From Spirogloea muscicola (taxonomy: Eukaryota; Streptophyta; Zygnematophyceae; Spirogloeales; Spirogloeaceae), in contig WELB01000467.1 of assembly GCA_009602725.1 (NCBI GenBank), positions 1 through 16,639 on the forward strand: a DNA stretch of 16,639 nucleotides, written 5' to 3'. Made by a program: the position numbers and the translations under genes. Below are positions 7,501 through 15,250 of this stretch, in pieces. The notes under the pieces were generated by a model. It was not told where the DNA came from and ran no database searches. It saw only the letters and a program-made list of their open reading frames with translations. Each line of letters starts with the position of its first letter. Within the stretch, counting starts at the first letter, position 1.

Positions 7501-8198
7501 CGCTCCGCTGGTGATCCCAAGTATTCACACCTGGGGTGAAGACTACAATGGCGATCCATACATGCTGACCCCAGTCGGCGTGTACAAGGTTGTCAGCCAC
7601 AACCGCTGTGCCATCCCTGGCTGCCCTGCGCAGCCGGCACCGCCTCCCACAAGCCCTCTGCCGCCGCGCCCGCCGCGCCCGCCGCCACCTCCACGTCCAC
7701 CTGCACCTCCACGTCCACCTCCACCTCCACGTCCACCTCCACCACCACCACGTCCACCTCCACCTCCACGCTCACCTCCACCACCACGTCCACCTCCACG
7801 GCCACCTGCACCTCCACGTCCACCTCCACGTCCACCTTCACCACCACCTCCACCTTCACCTCCACCTCCACGGCCGCCGCCGCCTCCACGTCCACCTGCA
7901 CCTCCACGTCCACCTCCACCTCCACGCCCACCTCCACTACCACCACGTCCACCTCCGCCACCACGGTCACCTCCACCACCACGTCCACCACGTCCACATC
8001 CGCCACCACGGTCACCATCCACCACCACGTCCACCACGTCCACCTCCACGTCCCCCTCCACCTCCATCTCCACCTCCGCCTCGGCCTCCGCCTCCATCTC
8101 CACCTCCGCCTCGGCCTCCGCCTCCATCTCCACCTCCGCCTCGGCCTCCGCCTCCATCTCCACGTCCACCTTCATCTCCACCCAAAACTCCACCATAA
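4552..8198 (+). CDS. Secreted HIPL-type glucose/sorbosone dehydrogenase-like protein with Pro-rich tail; interrupted frame
   Basis: Eight exons fit GT-AG rules and phase: 4552-4684, 4883-5052, 5180-5716, 5847-6172, 6284-6604, 6763-6826, 6985-7076 and 7238-8198. About 867 codons would result if the lesions were absent. The ATG has good context (GCGCCATGG). The protein opens with a signal peptide ending near GNALA-HPIC. A Cys-rich folate-receptor-like domain follows (PFCMQLYGG, LGCCNYN, LATCA-QCDPWASHLF), then a short Pro linker (about 5491-5550). The GSDH/HHIP propeller (PF07995-type) shows LGMLPHPDGS, ERGLLGFALHPNY, NHNGGHLLF, ALGLRNPWSCTFD and VDLIEAGGNYGWRMFEG. A Pro/Arg/Ser tail from about 7630 ends KTPP-stop. 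GSDH relatives are quinone-type sugar dehydrogenases or HIPL proteins; the substrate here is unknown. Lesions: one base missing at 6427/6428, in-frame TAG at 7337-7339, extra A at 8017, and an N at 5988. The exon 6 end (GTGCGT donor) and the exon 5 donor (GTCTGG) are the least certain. It could be a recent pseudogene or an intact gene with sequence errors. Confidence 0.85.
7630..8195 (+). repeat. Pro-rich coding microsatellite/minisatellite
   Basis: Imperfect repeats of CCA-CCT-CCA-CGT-type codons encode PPPPRPP and PPPSPP tracts, the style of hydroxyproline-rich extracellular matrix proteins of volvocine algae. Within it are a 45-bp duplication (7955-7999 and 8000-8045) and three identical 30-bp units at 8071-8100, 8101-8130 and 8131-8160, each coding PPPPRPPPPS. 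The same DNA gives His/Leu/Val- or Ser/Thr-rich frames in other registers and Gly/Arg on the other strand; these are shadows. Confidence 0.9.
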
Positions 8199-8896
8199 GT
8201 CTGACCCTTCGATCACAAGGTGCTATGCAGACCGTTTGGACATTTATTGCAATACGAACCTTGATATGCTTGCACATGTGCTGCACATGTGTATGCCTAG
8301 TTGCCCACAGGCATTTTGCCAGTGTCAGGTTGTAGACCTGCCTGCACCCCTATAAATGCTCGTGCGTCAGCACCGAGTAAGTTGCAAACTCCTCGAATGT
8401 ATTCCTTAAATTAGTGTCAGATGATGTGCGCATGACATTTGTATCACATAAATATATATGGAGACTGTTGACTACTAACTGCAGTCAAATTCGTAAATTC
8501 CCTGAGAACAAAGTGCCATTGATGTGATTTTGCTCGTTAGATTAAATCAGAAAGAGCAATGGTTTTGCTTGAGAGACAGACTGTTCAGCTGATTGATGAC
8601 AACGTACTTTTCTCTTGAGGAATCACAATCAAAGAAAACATCTTGCTGAAAGGTCAAACTCCTGCAGAGGAAGTATAAGGGGCCCTCGGCTGGAAGGGTG
8701 GTCGATTATGTGGCACTGTGACTTGGGTTTTGGGTGAAAGCCTGCTAAAAACAGAACATGACATCTACTTGCAATGGGCTTGTAATACATTGCAAAACTT
8801 GAACACATCATTGCCTTTGGTGCTTTGTAGATCTACAAGATGCGGTGATCTTCTGTGACCTGAGAACTACAAGCTTGAGAGCCCTTTAAGTGAGTG
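8199..8896. other. Convergent intergenic region/3'UTRs
   Basis: AT-richer than its surroundings, with no gene recognised. It separates the stop codon of the plus-strand GSDH-like gene (8196-8198) from the stop of the minus-strand oxidase remnant (8897-8899), so both 3'UTRs must lie here. A TATAAAT at about 8351 is downstream of a stop codon and is not treated as a promoter. Confidence 0.6.
8781..8785 (+). promoter_or_regulatory. Candidate TGTAA polyadenylation signal
   Basis: TGTAA is the usual poly(A) signal of Chlamydomonas-type green algae. This is the only one I see in the 3' region of the GSDH-like gene, about 580 bp after the stop. No matching TGTAA was seen on the minus strand for the opposing gene. 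Short motif, so weak evidence. Confidence 0.3.
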
Positions 8897-10868
8897 CTAA
8901 AGCAGTACTTGATCGATCAGCAAGTATGGAGTTGGAAATGAAATGGTGGCAATCGCCTGCACTATTGCTCCACGAGAACCTGGCGATGGCGGCGAGGGGG
9001 CAGGCGAAGGTGGGAGTGGCGGGTAGGCTGGGATCCCACCTAGTTGCACCCACCTACATATAGATGGCACAACAGCTACGCCGACATAGCCAAATGTGAC
9101 AATCACAAATATCAAGTAGTATATTTGCGGGGGAATGTTGCTGTTGGGCGGGAGGGTGACTGTTGTCGAGAATGTGCCATTGCCGTTGACGACGAACTTG
9201 GTGGACTGCAGCTTGACAATGGGCTGGCCCATGTTGAGGCCATGAGTGCTCACGCTGGGGTCGATCAGCACCACAGAGATGGCCTTCGCAGCCGCCGCCG
9301 AGATCGTGACGGGGGGGGGCGTTCTGGGAGTAGAGGAGGGAGGTAGGCAAGGACGGCGAGATGATGGGCGGTGCGATCATCTGGTAGTCGAGGTACTGTG
9401 GCGAGAAGGCCTCCACAGACACTTGCATGGCCCCCGAGTACTTGATCAGGGCGGGGAACGTGAAGGGCTTCCTCCCGCCAGGATGACCCTGCCGTCTTGG
9501 GCGAGCGTGGCAGACGCCTGGAATGGCCTGGCGATGGTGGACAGTGACAAGATGTCGAATCTCGCTGCCAAGCCGGGCGACATGGCTGGATTGGGAAGGT
9601 ATGCTTTAGATGCTGGCGTGCCAGCGGCATTATTACCAGCGGCAGGCATCAATATGCACAAGCATTAATTGCAGAAATTGTGCGTCTGACGAATATCAAT
9701 GACGAATATCACTAGCTTACAACCTCGCAAGTTGCACAGATGACTTATCGAAGTATGCAGCACAGATCGCAACAGAGCCAATGCTGATCCCTCATCACAC
9801 CTGCATAGCCCGACTGGCATTTTAATAAAGAGCACCTTCCCGATGGGAAGCTGGATCGTGTTGAACATAGTGAGTGCAAGGCCCAGGCATGGATTCGTAC
9901 ACCCACACAGGGCTGCTAGACGGGTCGTCGACCCTGAGGGAGCCGCAGCTCGCTGTGGCAGGGTAGACTCCACCACAGACCATGATGGTGCTTGAGTACT
10001 TCATGGCGGCATCCAATGGTAGCATGAAGCTCGACGCAATATGTAGACTGCTGCGCAACGCCAAAGTATTGCTCCCAGCTGCTGCAATGTCCGGGTATGC
10101 CTTGACGCAGGCGCCACTACCGGCTGTGATATTCATCTCGCACGCCTGCAGAGCTTACATTGGGTGGAGCCGCGACCAACACTGGGGCTGGATTGGGTGG
10201 ATAGCAGGAAGAGTGTGGCCATCCGGACTTGCTTAATAAAAATGACAGCAGGACGCACGACGCTGCCTCTGGCATTGGGAGGCCCGCTTTACCTTGGTAT
10301 TGGCGAGGATGAAGATGTTGCCGTTCTTGAGAAGGTGGAGGATAGGATACAAGTCGTAACCGCCAGTGCCTTGCAGGAGAGCAATGGGGTGAATGTTGGA
10401 TGCCTCCAGGATGATGGTCTTAACCAGCAGCTCGTACGACCAGCTGCTGGCACCGTACGGGTTGGCATCAAGGACCTGCCCCTTGCCGCCAACAAACAGC
10501 CTTGCCTTTCGGCAGTCTCTGGGCAGAAGATGGCATCGCAGGAAGCAGCAGCAGTACGATGAGCACCCCTACAGGGATGATGTGGCCATGTTTGAGCTTT
10601 ATTACAATGTTGACGTGCAGTCGGTTTATAGGCAAGCAAGTTGGGTTGACCAGCCTGCGCTGAGCTCTGGCATGCGCTGGCGTGCTCTTGCAGACATTGT
10701 CGGGCAAGTTGCGCTTCGCCTCCTGCTCCTGAGTGCTTTCTCTGGGTAGTCGGATTCGGCGGTGCCATCGCCGGTGGGGTAGAAGCTCCGCACGGCGTAC
10801 CAGCCAGTGGTGCTAGAACCGGTGTTTGTGCCACCAGCAACGAGGATGTGGCCATCAGGAGTGGTGTG
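8897..10868 (-). pseudogene. 5'-truncated glyoxal/galactose-oxidase-like gene (copper radical oxidase family)
   Basis: Minus-strand exons in order: a kelch-type start (PDGHILVAGGTNTGSS.., about 10868-10745); exon 10518-10293 (CRKARLFVGGKGQVLDANPY, LYPILHLLKNGNIFILANTK); an intron GTAAAG..CTGCAG (10292-10146); an exon from 10145 (SSFMLPLDAAMKYSSTIMVCGG, WVYESMPG, TIQLPIGKVLFI); then about 9640-8897 (STIARPFQASATLAQDGRV, QVSVEAFSPQYLDYQ, SVVLIDPSVSTHGLNMGQ, PSICRWVQLGG, a Pro-rich tail). This is the order of the propeller plus the C-terminal DUF1929-type domain in glyoxal oxidases, which oxidise aldehydes or alcohols to give H2O2 outside the cell. Signal peptide and N-terminal part are absent. 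Frame lesions: an AGTG duplication at 9869-9876, one base missing near 9470, one extra in the G9 run 9311-9319. The intron at about 9820-9650 could not be bounded exactly. At the copper Tyr-His site it reads Phe-Gln (9519-9524). Confidence 0.75.
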
Positions 10869-11339
10869 CCCTCATGCCGCCGGCGCCGCCGGCCATGGGT
10901 CCCCCGGCGGCCGGGCCAGCCGCCGTTGCCGCCGTCGCCAGCGCCGCCCTGCTCCCCGCCGCCTTACCCGCGCGCCCCCGGCACCGCGCTCGGAGCCGGA
11001 GTCCCGACTACCCCCCGGCCAAGCTCGCGTGGCCGCGGGACCTCCTCCTCCTCTCCGCCCTCCACTCCGTCACCACGCCGCCTCCGCCGCAGCCTTCCCC
11101 GCCGCTCCCCCTCCCGTCCTCTCCGCCGCCGCCATCCCCGCCTGTGGAGCCCGCGCGCGTGCCGTGCCCAACCAGTCGGCGGGATCCCGCGACCCCCTGC
11201 GGTGTCTCCTCGCACCGGAAATACTGCAAGGGGCCTCAACGGCACGACGCCCGATGCGGCCGCCGCGGCTTGCGGCCCCATCGCCACTGTCCTGGCCGGC
11301 CTCACCGCAGGAGCAGCTTACGGAGGAGCACATACCGCT
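10869..11339. other. Very GC-rich block of uncertain nature
   Basis: At about 10868-10880 the oxidase similarity stops and composition jumps to GCC/CCG-rich DNA. A plus-strand frame from ATG 10895 begins like a signal peptide (AAVAAVASAALLPAALPA) and continues Pro-rich (PPPPQPSPPLPLPSSPPPP) to a stop at 11519-11521, but it overlaps retroelement sequence at its end and no family is recognised. It could be the first exon of a secreted Pro-rich protein or simply GC-rich noise; I favour the latter slightly. Confidence 0.3.
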
Positions 11340-12625
11340 CCCCGCCCGTGAGACGCAACGGGCACCTGCCGGATCGACCCAGCCCTCGAGGTGTGAAGGA
11401 CCCCCCAAGGTCCTTTGCATTGGGGGTAAATCGGAGTAATGCCGCAGTTTCCTTTGTTCTGCTCCGCCCACTGCGTGCCCAGCAATGTGTGTTGATGCTG
11501 GGCCTTTATATGCCTCCGTAACAACAACATCGACCAGGGCCCGTGGTCCTCCACCAGGTTGCACGCCCACAATGTCAAGTGCGCGGCGATGATGACGTCC
11601 CTGGGCGTCCGTGGTGATAGGCATGATATTGTTGACTTCCACGACCGCACGGTACCGGCATCGCGCATCAAGCCCGCCAGGGCATCGCGAAGGAGGTTGT
11701 GAATGCCCACCACTTCTGGTCCAGTGGGGCATCTCAGCAAGTGAGTGGCGAGCACAGCACCCTCTGCACGGAAGCCGCACTCGCACTGGCGCACCCCAAT
11801 CAGGCAATTAGGTGGGAGGCCGAGGAAGAGTTGAAGCGATGTCCGAAAGGCCTCGGAGCTGATGCTGAAGGCGTTAGCGACGGGGGGAGAGGTGATCCAG
11901 TCAGTGGCACCAGGTGTGGCCAGAGAAGTGAGTCTTGCCAAGCTCCTCGGATTGTTCTGAATCTCTGGCAGCCTCCTCAACCTTCTGCGGCGTTCGTCTT
12001 CCACTGCCGTAACCAGTCTGGATTGTGCCCCTCTATCAGAAGCTTGGGCGAGGGTGGAGAATGGCGTGAGCAGGGGTTGACAGAGGGGAAAGAGCTGATG
12101 GCTGAGTCGCGGATGCTCCTCAGATCCGCTTGGAAGGGGAAGGAGCCTTCCTCCACATTGCGTACAGGGTCGTGGAGGCAAGGGAAGCGCATGGGGAGCA
12201 GGGAGGCGATCTGGTGCCAGTAGCCCAGGAAGGCTGCTTGCACCGTCTGCTCCAACGACCGGCAGCCAAGGCCGCCCATGCGAGTAGGGAGGGAGGCCTG
12301 GAGGGAAGCTGAAGCTGAGGGGAAAGATGAAGAATGTAGTAGGGATGCCAGGGACTGCTGAAGGGAGTCATCATATTCCTTGTAGAGCTCCGCCACCATG
12401 CCCAATGGGGCGACTGTCCGTTGCAGATAGCAAGCCCGTTGGCCGATGCAGCGGGTGAGGATGGCCAACGCCAGCTGCGTGTCCCCAAGGAGGGGAAGGG
12501 AAGGGAGGGGGGCGAGGTGTTTTTGAAGGCGTTCCCACAAGTCCACCGCCACGTGAGCTGGTGTACCGAGCTGGTGTACCCCAGGGTGCCTTGTTCCCTC
12601 GGTTCTCTAGTCCTTTTTCTTCGAA
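11340..12625 (-). mobile_element. Decayed non-LTR retrotransposon: RT C-terminus, zinc knuckle, RLE domain
   Basis: Minus strand from about 12560: LWERLQKHLAPL, ILTRCIGQRACYLQRTV, SLPTRMGGLGCRSL and AAFLGYWHQ (near 12276-12230) represent the C-terminal end of a reverse transcriptase; the catalytic YxDD core is not present. After a frameshift near 12000 come a knuckle QCECG..ATHLLRC (11785-11729) and HNLLRDALAGLMRD. After another shift an RLE (PD-(D/E)XK-like) core reads RRALDIVGVQ (Asp near 11576), ALVDVVVTEAY (Asp near 11531) and AEQRKLRHYSD (Lys near 11450). The end beyond 11430 is unlike the other copies, and no hairpin 3'UTR was found, so it may be a different subfamily. A 13-bp tandem repeat (GAGCTGGTGTACC, 12555-12580) lies at its upstream edge. 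Confidence 0.75.
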
Positions 12626-12655
12626 AAAAATCTCTGATCTGCGGCTGCTTAGCAA
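12626..12655 (+). mobile_element. Tiny plus-strand retroelement ORF-end fragment
   Basis: TCTGATCTGCGGCTGCTTAG at 12632-12651 corresponds to SDLRLLS codons near the ORF end, as at 718-738. It is wedged between the minus-strand RT remnant and the 3' tail of the next minus copy. Confidence 0.45.
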
Positions 12656-12857
12656 GAAGAAAAGCGCGGCCAGATTGACTGGTGGCTGAGAAAGGCCTGC
12701 CCAAAGGAATGGACAAGGTCTGAGGGAGCCTGAGTGCGAACGACTAGGACTAAGACATCAGCCAGGGAACGCTCAGTAACCTCTAGTCAAGAGATGCAAG
12801 TCCGAGTAGCTAGCTGGCGGGAAGACGTCGCCCTGACGGAAGCCGGAGGCCGCTGCC
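12656..12857 (-). mobile_element. Truncated retroelement ORF end plus B-type 3'UTR (R10)
   Basis: Minus strand: the AAASGFRQGDVFPPASYSDL-type block (12850-12790) ends in a TAA-type stop near 12775. The B-type 3'UTR follows with CCTTGTCCATTCCTTTGG, hairpin GGC..GCCTTTCTCAGCC and tail CAGTCAATCTGGCCGCGC. It closely matches 2453-2652 and 13205-13411. Confidence 0.7.
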
Positions 12858-13000
12858 TGGCCCCCTTCTCGAACTCTGTTCATTCTTTTTTGGGCTGGCA
12901 TTTCCAGCCCCTATCCTCAATGGGCGAGCACTTTCTTCTTTTTCTGGCTTCTCTTTCTTTGGCTTTGGACACTGTCCATTCTTTTTAGGCTGGCTTTGGG
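12858..13000 (+). mobile_element. Two consecutive A-type 3'UTR fragments, head-to-tail
   Basis: First: CTGGCCCCCTTCTCGAACTC, TTCATTC, GGGCTGGC..CCAGCCCC (12892-12911), then CAATGGGCGAGCACTTTCTT. Second, starting in the UTR at about 12945: TTTCTTTGGCTTTGGACACT, GTCCATTCTTTTTAGGCTGG, broken off at about 13000 inside the hairpin. The left edge is fused head-to-head with R10. Confidence 0.65.
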
Positions 13001-13204
13001 GAAGAATGCGGCTGCTGCCAGCAGAAGAGCGGCTGTGAAAGAAGGTGCTCGCCCATTGAGGATATGGGCTGGAAAAGCCAGCCCCAAAAAGAATGAACAG
13101 AGTACGAGATGGGGGCCAGGGGAAGGGCTAAGAAAAATAAGCACACAAAGGAACAAAGCAGCAATGAATCACTAAGTAACCCCAGCTAAGCAGCCGCAAA
13201 GCAG
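13001..13204 (-). mobile_element. Short retroelement 3' end, A-type
   Basis: Minus strand: GGCTGCTTAGCTGGGGTTAC (the LLSRGY region, with the usual TGA mutated to TTAG context), a UTR with TTTGTTCCTTTGTGTGCTTA, hairpin GGGCTGG..CCAGCCC (13066-13084) and tail CCTCAATGGGCGAGCACCTT. It closely resembles 2653-2815. Confidence 0.65.
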
Positions 13205-13411
13205 AGAAGGAAGCGCGGCCAGATTGACTGGTGGCTGGGAAAGGCCAGCCCAAAGGAAGCGCGGCCACATTGACTGGTGGCTGGGAAAGGCCAGCCCGAA
13301 GGAGTGGACAAGGTCTGAAGGAGCCGGAGTGCGAAGGACTAGGACTAAGACATCAGCCAGGGAACGCTTAATAACCTCTAGTCAGGAGATGCAAGTCTGA
13401 GTAGCTAGCGC
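13205..13411 (-). mobile_element. Truncated ORF end plus B-type 3'UTR with a duplicated terminus
   Basis: Minus strand: GCTAGCTACTCAGACTTGCA (SYSDLH) to GAGGTTATTAAG near 13370, then the B-type 3'UTR. The hairpin-plus-tail unit is present twice in direct orientation, 13209-13254 and 13255-13300 (46 bp each, differing at a couple of bases). Its truncated 5' end abuts the long plus-strand copy. Confidence 0.7.
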
Positions 13412-14880
13412 AACGTCCCCTGTACCTGGCTCGAGCCCTCCCCCCCTCCCCGGCAGCGCAGGCCGCCTATGCAACCTTCGATGCAGGTATCCTGGCCAGC
13501 ACAGCGGCCCTGGTCCAACACCCGGCCTTCCTGGAGACGCCGGCTGCTGTGCACTAGGCCTCCCTGCCTGTGAACTGAGGGGGTCTGGGCTGCCGTCCGC
13601 TGGCTCGTGCCTGCCGGGCAGCACACCTGGGGAGTTGGACGCCGGTTGCGGCTTCTGTGGCCCAGCGTTTTCCGGCATGGGGGTCGCCTCCTGGAGCAGG
13701 CGGCAGCGGACGTGGAGACTGGCACGTTGCCATCCCAGGCGGCTCTCCGCTCAGCCCGGGATGCGCTGCTTGCAGATCACCCCGCCCTGGTGCCATGAGC
13801 CGTCCCGTTCGCAGACCTCGCGCGCATGGCCGACCTCCGGACCCAAGCTCACTTCATGGCGGAGGTAGATGCGGCCTCCTTCTCCACGGCGATGGGGCTT
13901 TTGCTTCCGGACGACCTCCGGGGGCGCGCGCAGCTGCTCTCGGCATCCTCACCAGGAACGGCTGCTTGGTTGTCTGCCCTGCCGATCCACGACGCGCCTC
14001 GGATGCCGGATGACGCATTCCGTATGATGGTGCACCGCCTACTCAGCTTCCACCCACCCTGCCTAAGTGGAGTACAGCAATGCGAGTATGGCGAGCGCAG
14101 CCCTAACGCGGCGTCTTTGGCGGCCCATATGCTCCAGCGCGCACAGGGAGGGGAGCAGACCAGCATCCACGACTTGCTACGCAATGCATGCTTGGCATAT
14201 TCGTGGAGGCCGGTTACACTGTGGCGCGCGAGAATGCCAGCATCATGCCTCCGACCGCTGGGGTGGATGGCCGCCTCCACACCCGGCGCGCTGATCTCAT
14301 CGCCAGCGCGGTCGGCGGGGGGCCTCGGCTCATTGCTGACGTTGTCACGACTGACTCTTGGATTTCAGGAGCGCCAAACGCTCCTCGGAGGAGGCGGGCT
14401 ACGCAGTCCGCCAAGCGGCAGACACAAAGGAACGGAAATACTCGGATCACCCGGTGGGAGACGAGTTAGTCCCACTCGCCATCGACGTACACGGAGCCTT
14501 TGGCGCAAAATGGCTTGACCTGCTTGCACGGCGAGCAGCGGACCACGGCCACGGGCAGCAGGGCGAGGAGCCTGGCTTCAATGTCGCCGGGTCCCCCGCT
14601 CAAGTCTTCCGGATGTGCTTGGCCATCTCTTTGCAGCGGTCCCTTGCCTTCGCGGTTCACTTGCGCGGAGGCCGCAATTTGGCGGCGCCCTCCGGCTTCC
14701 GTCACGGCGACGTCTTTCCGCCTGCTAGCTATTCAGACTTGCATCTCCTGACTAGCGGTTACTAAGAGTTGCCTTGCTGATGTCTTAGTTCTTAGCACTC
14801 CGGCTCCTCTAGACCTTGTCCATTCCTTTTGGGCTGGCCTCTCCCAGCCACCAGTTAATCTGGCCGCGCTTTCTCAAATT
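13412..14880 (+). mobile_element. Longest plus-strand retroelement copy: RT C-terminus, knuckle, RLE, C-terminal tail, B-type 3'UTR
   Basis: RT C-terminus: LYLARALPPS, FDAGILASTAALVQHPAF, then ASLPVN-stop-GGLGCRPLA (13565-13600) and ALRSARDALLADHPALVP (to 13795). Next LLSASSPGTAAWLSALPIHD and AFRMMVHRLLSFHPPCLSGV lead to a knuckle whose Cys set is broken (QQCEYG.., AAHMLQRA, from 14081). IHDLLRNACLA is followed by a frameshift. The RLE core shows HTRRADLIASAVGGG (Asp 14292-14294), RLIADVVTTD (Asp 14338-14340), another frameshift, and TKERKYSDHP. A C-terminal tail follows: PLAIDVHGAFGAKWLDLLA, PGFNVAG, QVFRMCLAISLQRSLAFAVH and SYSDLHLLTSGY, with TAA at 14763-14765. The B-type hairpin starts 66 bp on (14831-14850), then tail CAGTTAATCTGGCCGCGC. 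At least two stops and three frameshifts make it nonfunctional. The RT catalytic core is missing. Confidence 0.8.
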
Positions 14881-14965
14881 GGCCCTTAGTAACCACAAAA
14901 AGACCCAGAAGCAGCAGCCATAGCGCGGCACGGCGTGAGCCAGGAAGCCATCGCCCCCCTCGACG
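14881..14965 (-). mobile_element. Internally deleted retroelement ORF end
   Basis: Minus strand: FLAHAV, a RAMAAASGS-equivalent in a shifted frame, then directly TGTGGTTACTAAG (GY-stop). The SYSDLxLLTR codons present in other copies have been lost. Confidence 0.5.
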
Positions 14966-14974
14966 CCTTCCCAC

Positions 14975-15250
14975 CATGCGTTTGTCATCTCCCGCCAGCG
15001 GTCCATGGCCCACGCCTTGCATCTGCGTGCTGGCCGTGCTCTCGGTTCTGGCTTTCGTCAGGGGGATTGTTTTCCAGCAGCTAGTCTGTCGGATCTAAGG
15101 CTCCTCACTCGTAGCTACTGAGTGGTCCATCCTACACCAGTTCTGACATAGCGCTTCAGGCCCCTCCGTCATTTTGCTTCAGGCCCCTGCATCATTTGGC
15201 CCATTCACACCTTTTCGGGCTGGCTTTTCACAGCCCTTGCCCCAATTGGG
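14975..15250 (+). mobile_element. Truncated retroelement ORF end plus A-like 3'UTR
   Basis: RQRSMAHALHLRAGRALGSG, then SLSDLRLLTRSY with TGA at 15119-15121. After two CAGGCCCCTSC-type short repeats (15158-15190), the hairpin GGGCTGGC..CAGCCC (15217-15235) lies 96 bp beyond the stop, then a degenerate tail CCCAATTGGGAGAGCCACTT. Confidence 0.65.

Noticed and set aside
8071-8160. CRISPR-like array
   Set aside because: The three 30-bp units are contiguous without spacers and code for PPPPRPPPPS; it is a coding minisatellite.
7543-8286. Long minus-strand Gly/Arg/Glu-rich frame and His/Leu-rich plus frame
   Set aside because: These are other registers of the Pro-codon repeat; no start context, domain or independent support.
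8345-8357. TATAAAT as a promoter TATA box
   Set aside because: It lies about 150 bp after the stop of the GSDH-like gene, with no downstream plus-strand gene.
9050-9130. A short intron inside YYLIFVIVTFGYVGVAVVPSIC of the oxidase
   Set aside because: The interrupted part would be about 27 bp, too short for an intron, and no GT-AG pair fits the phase.
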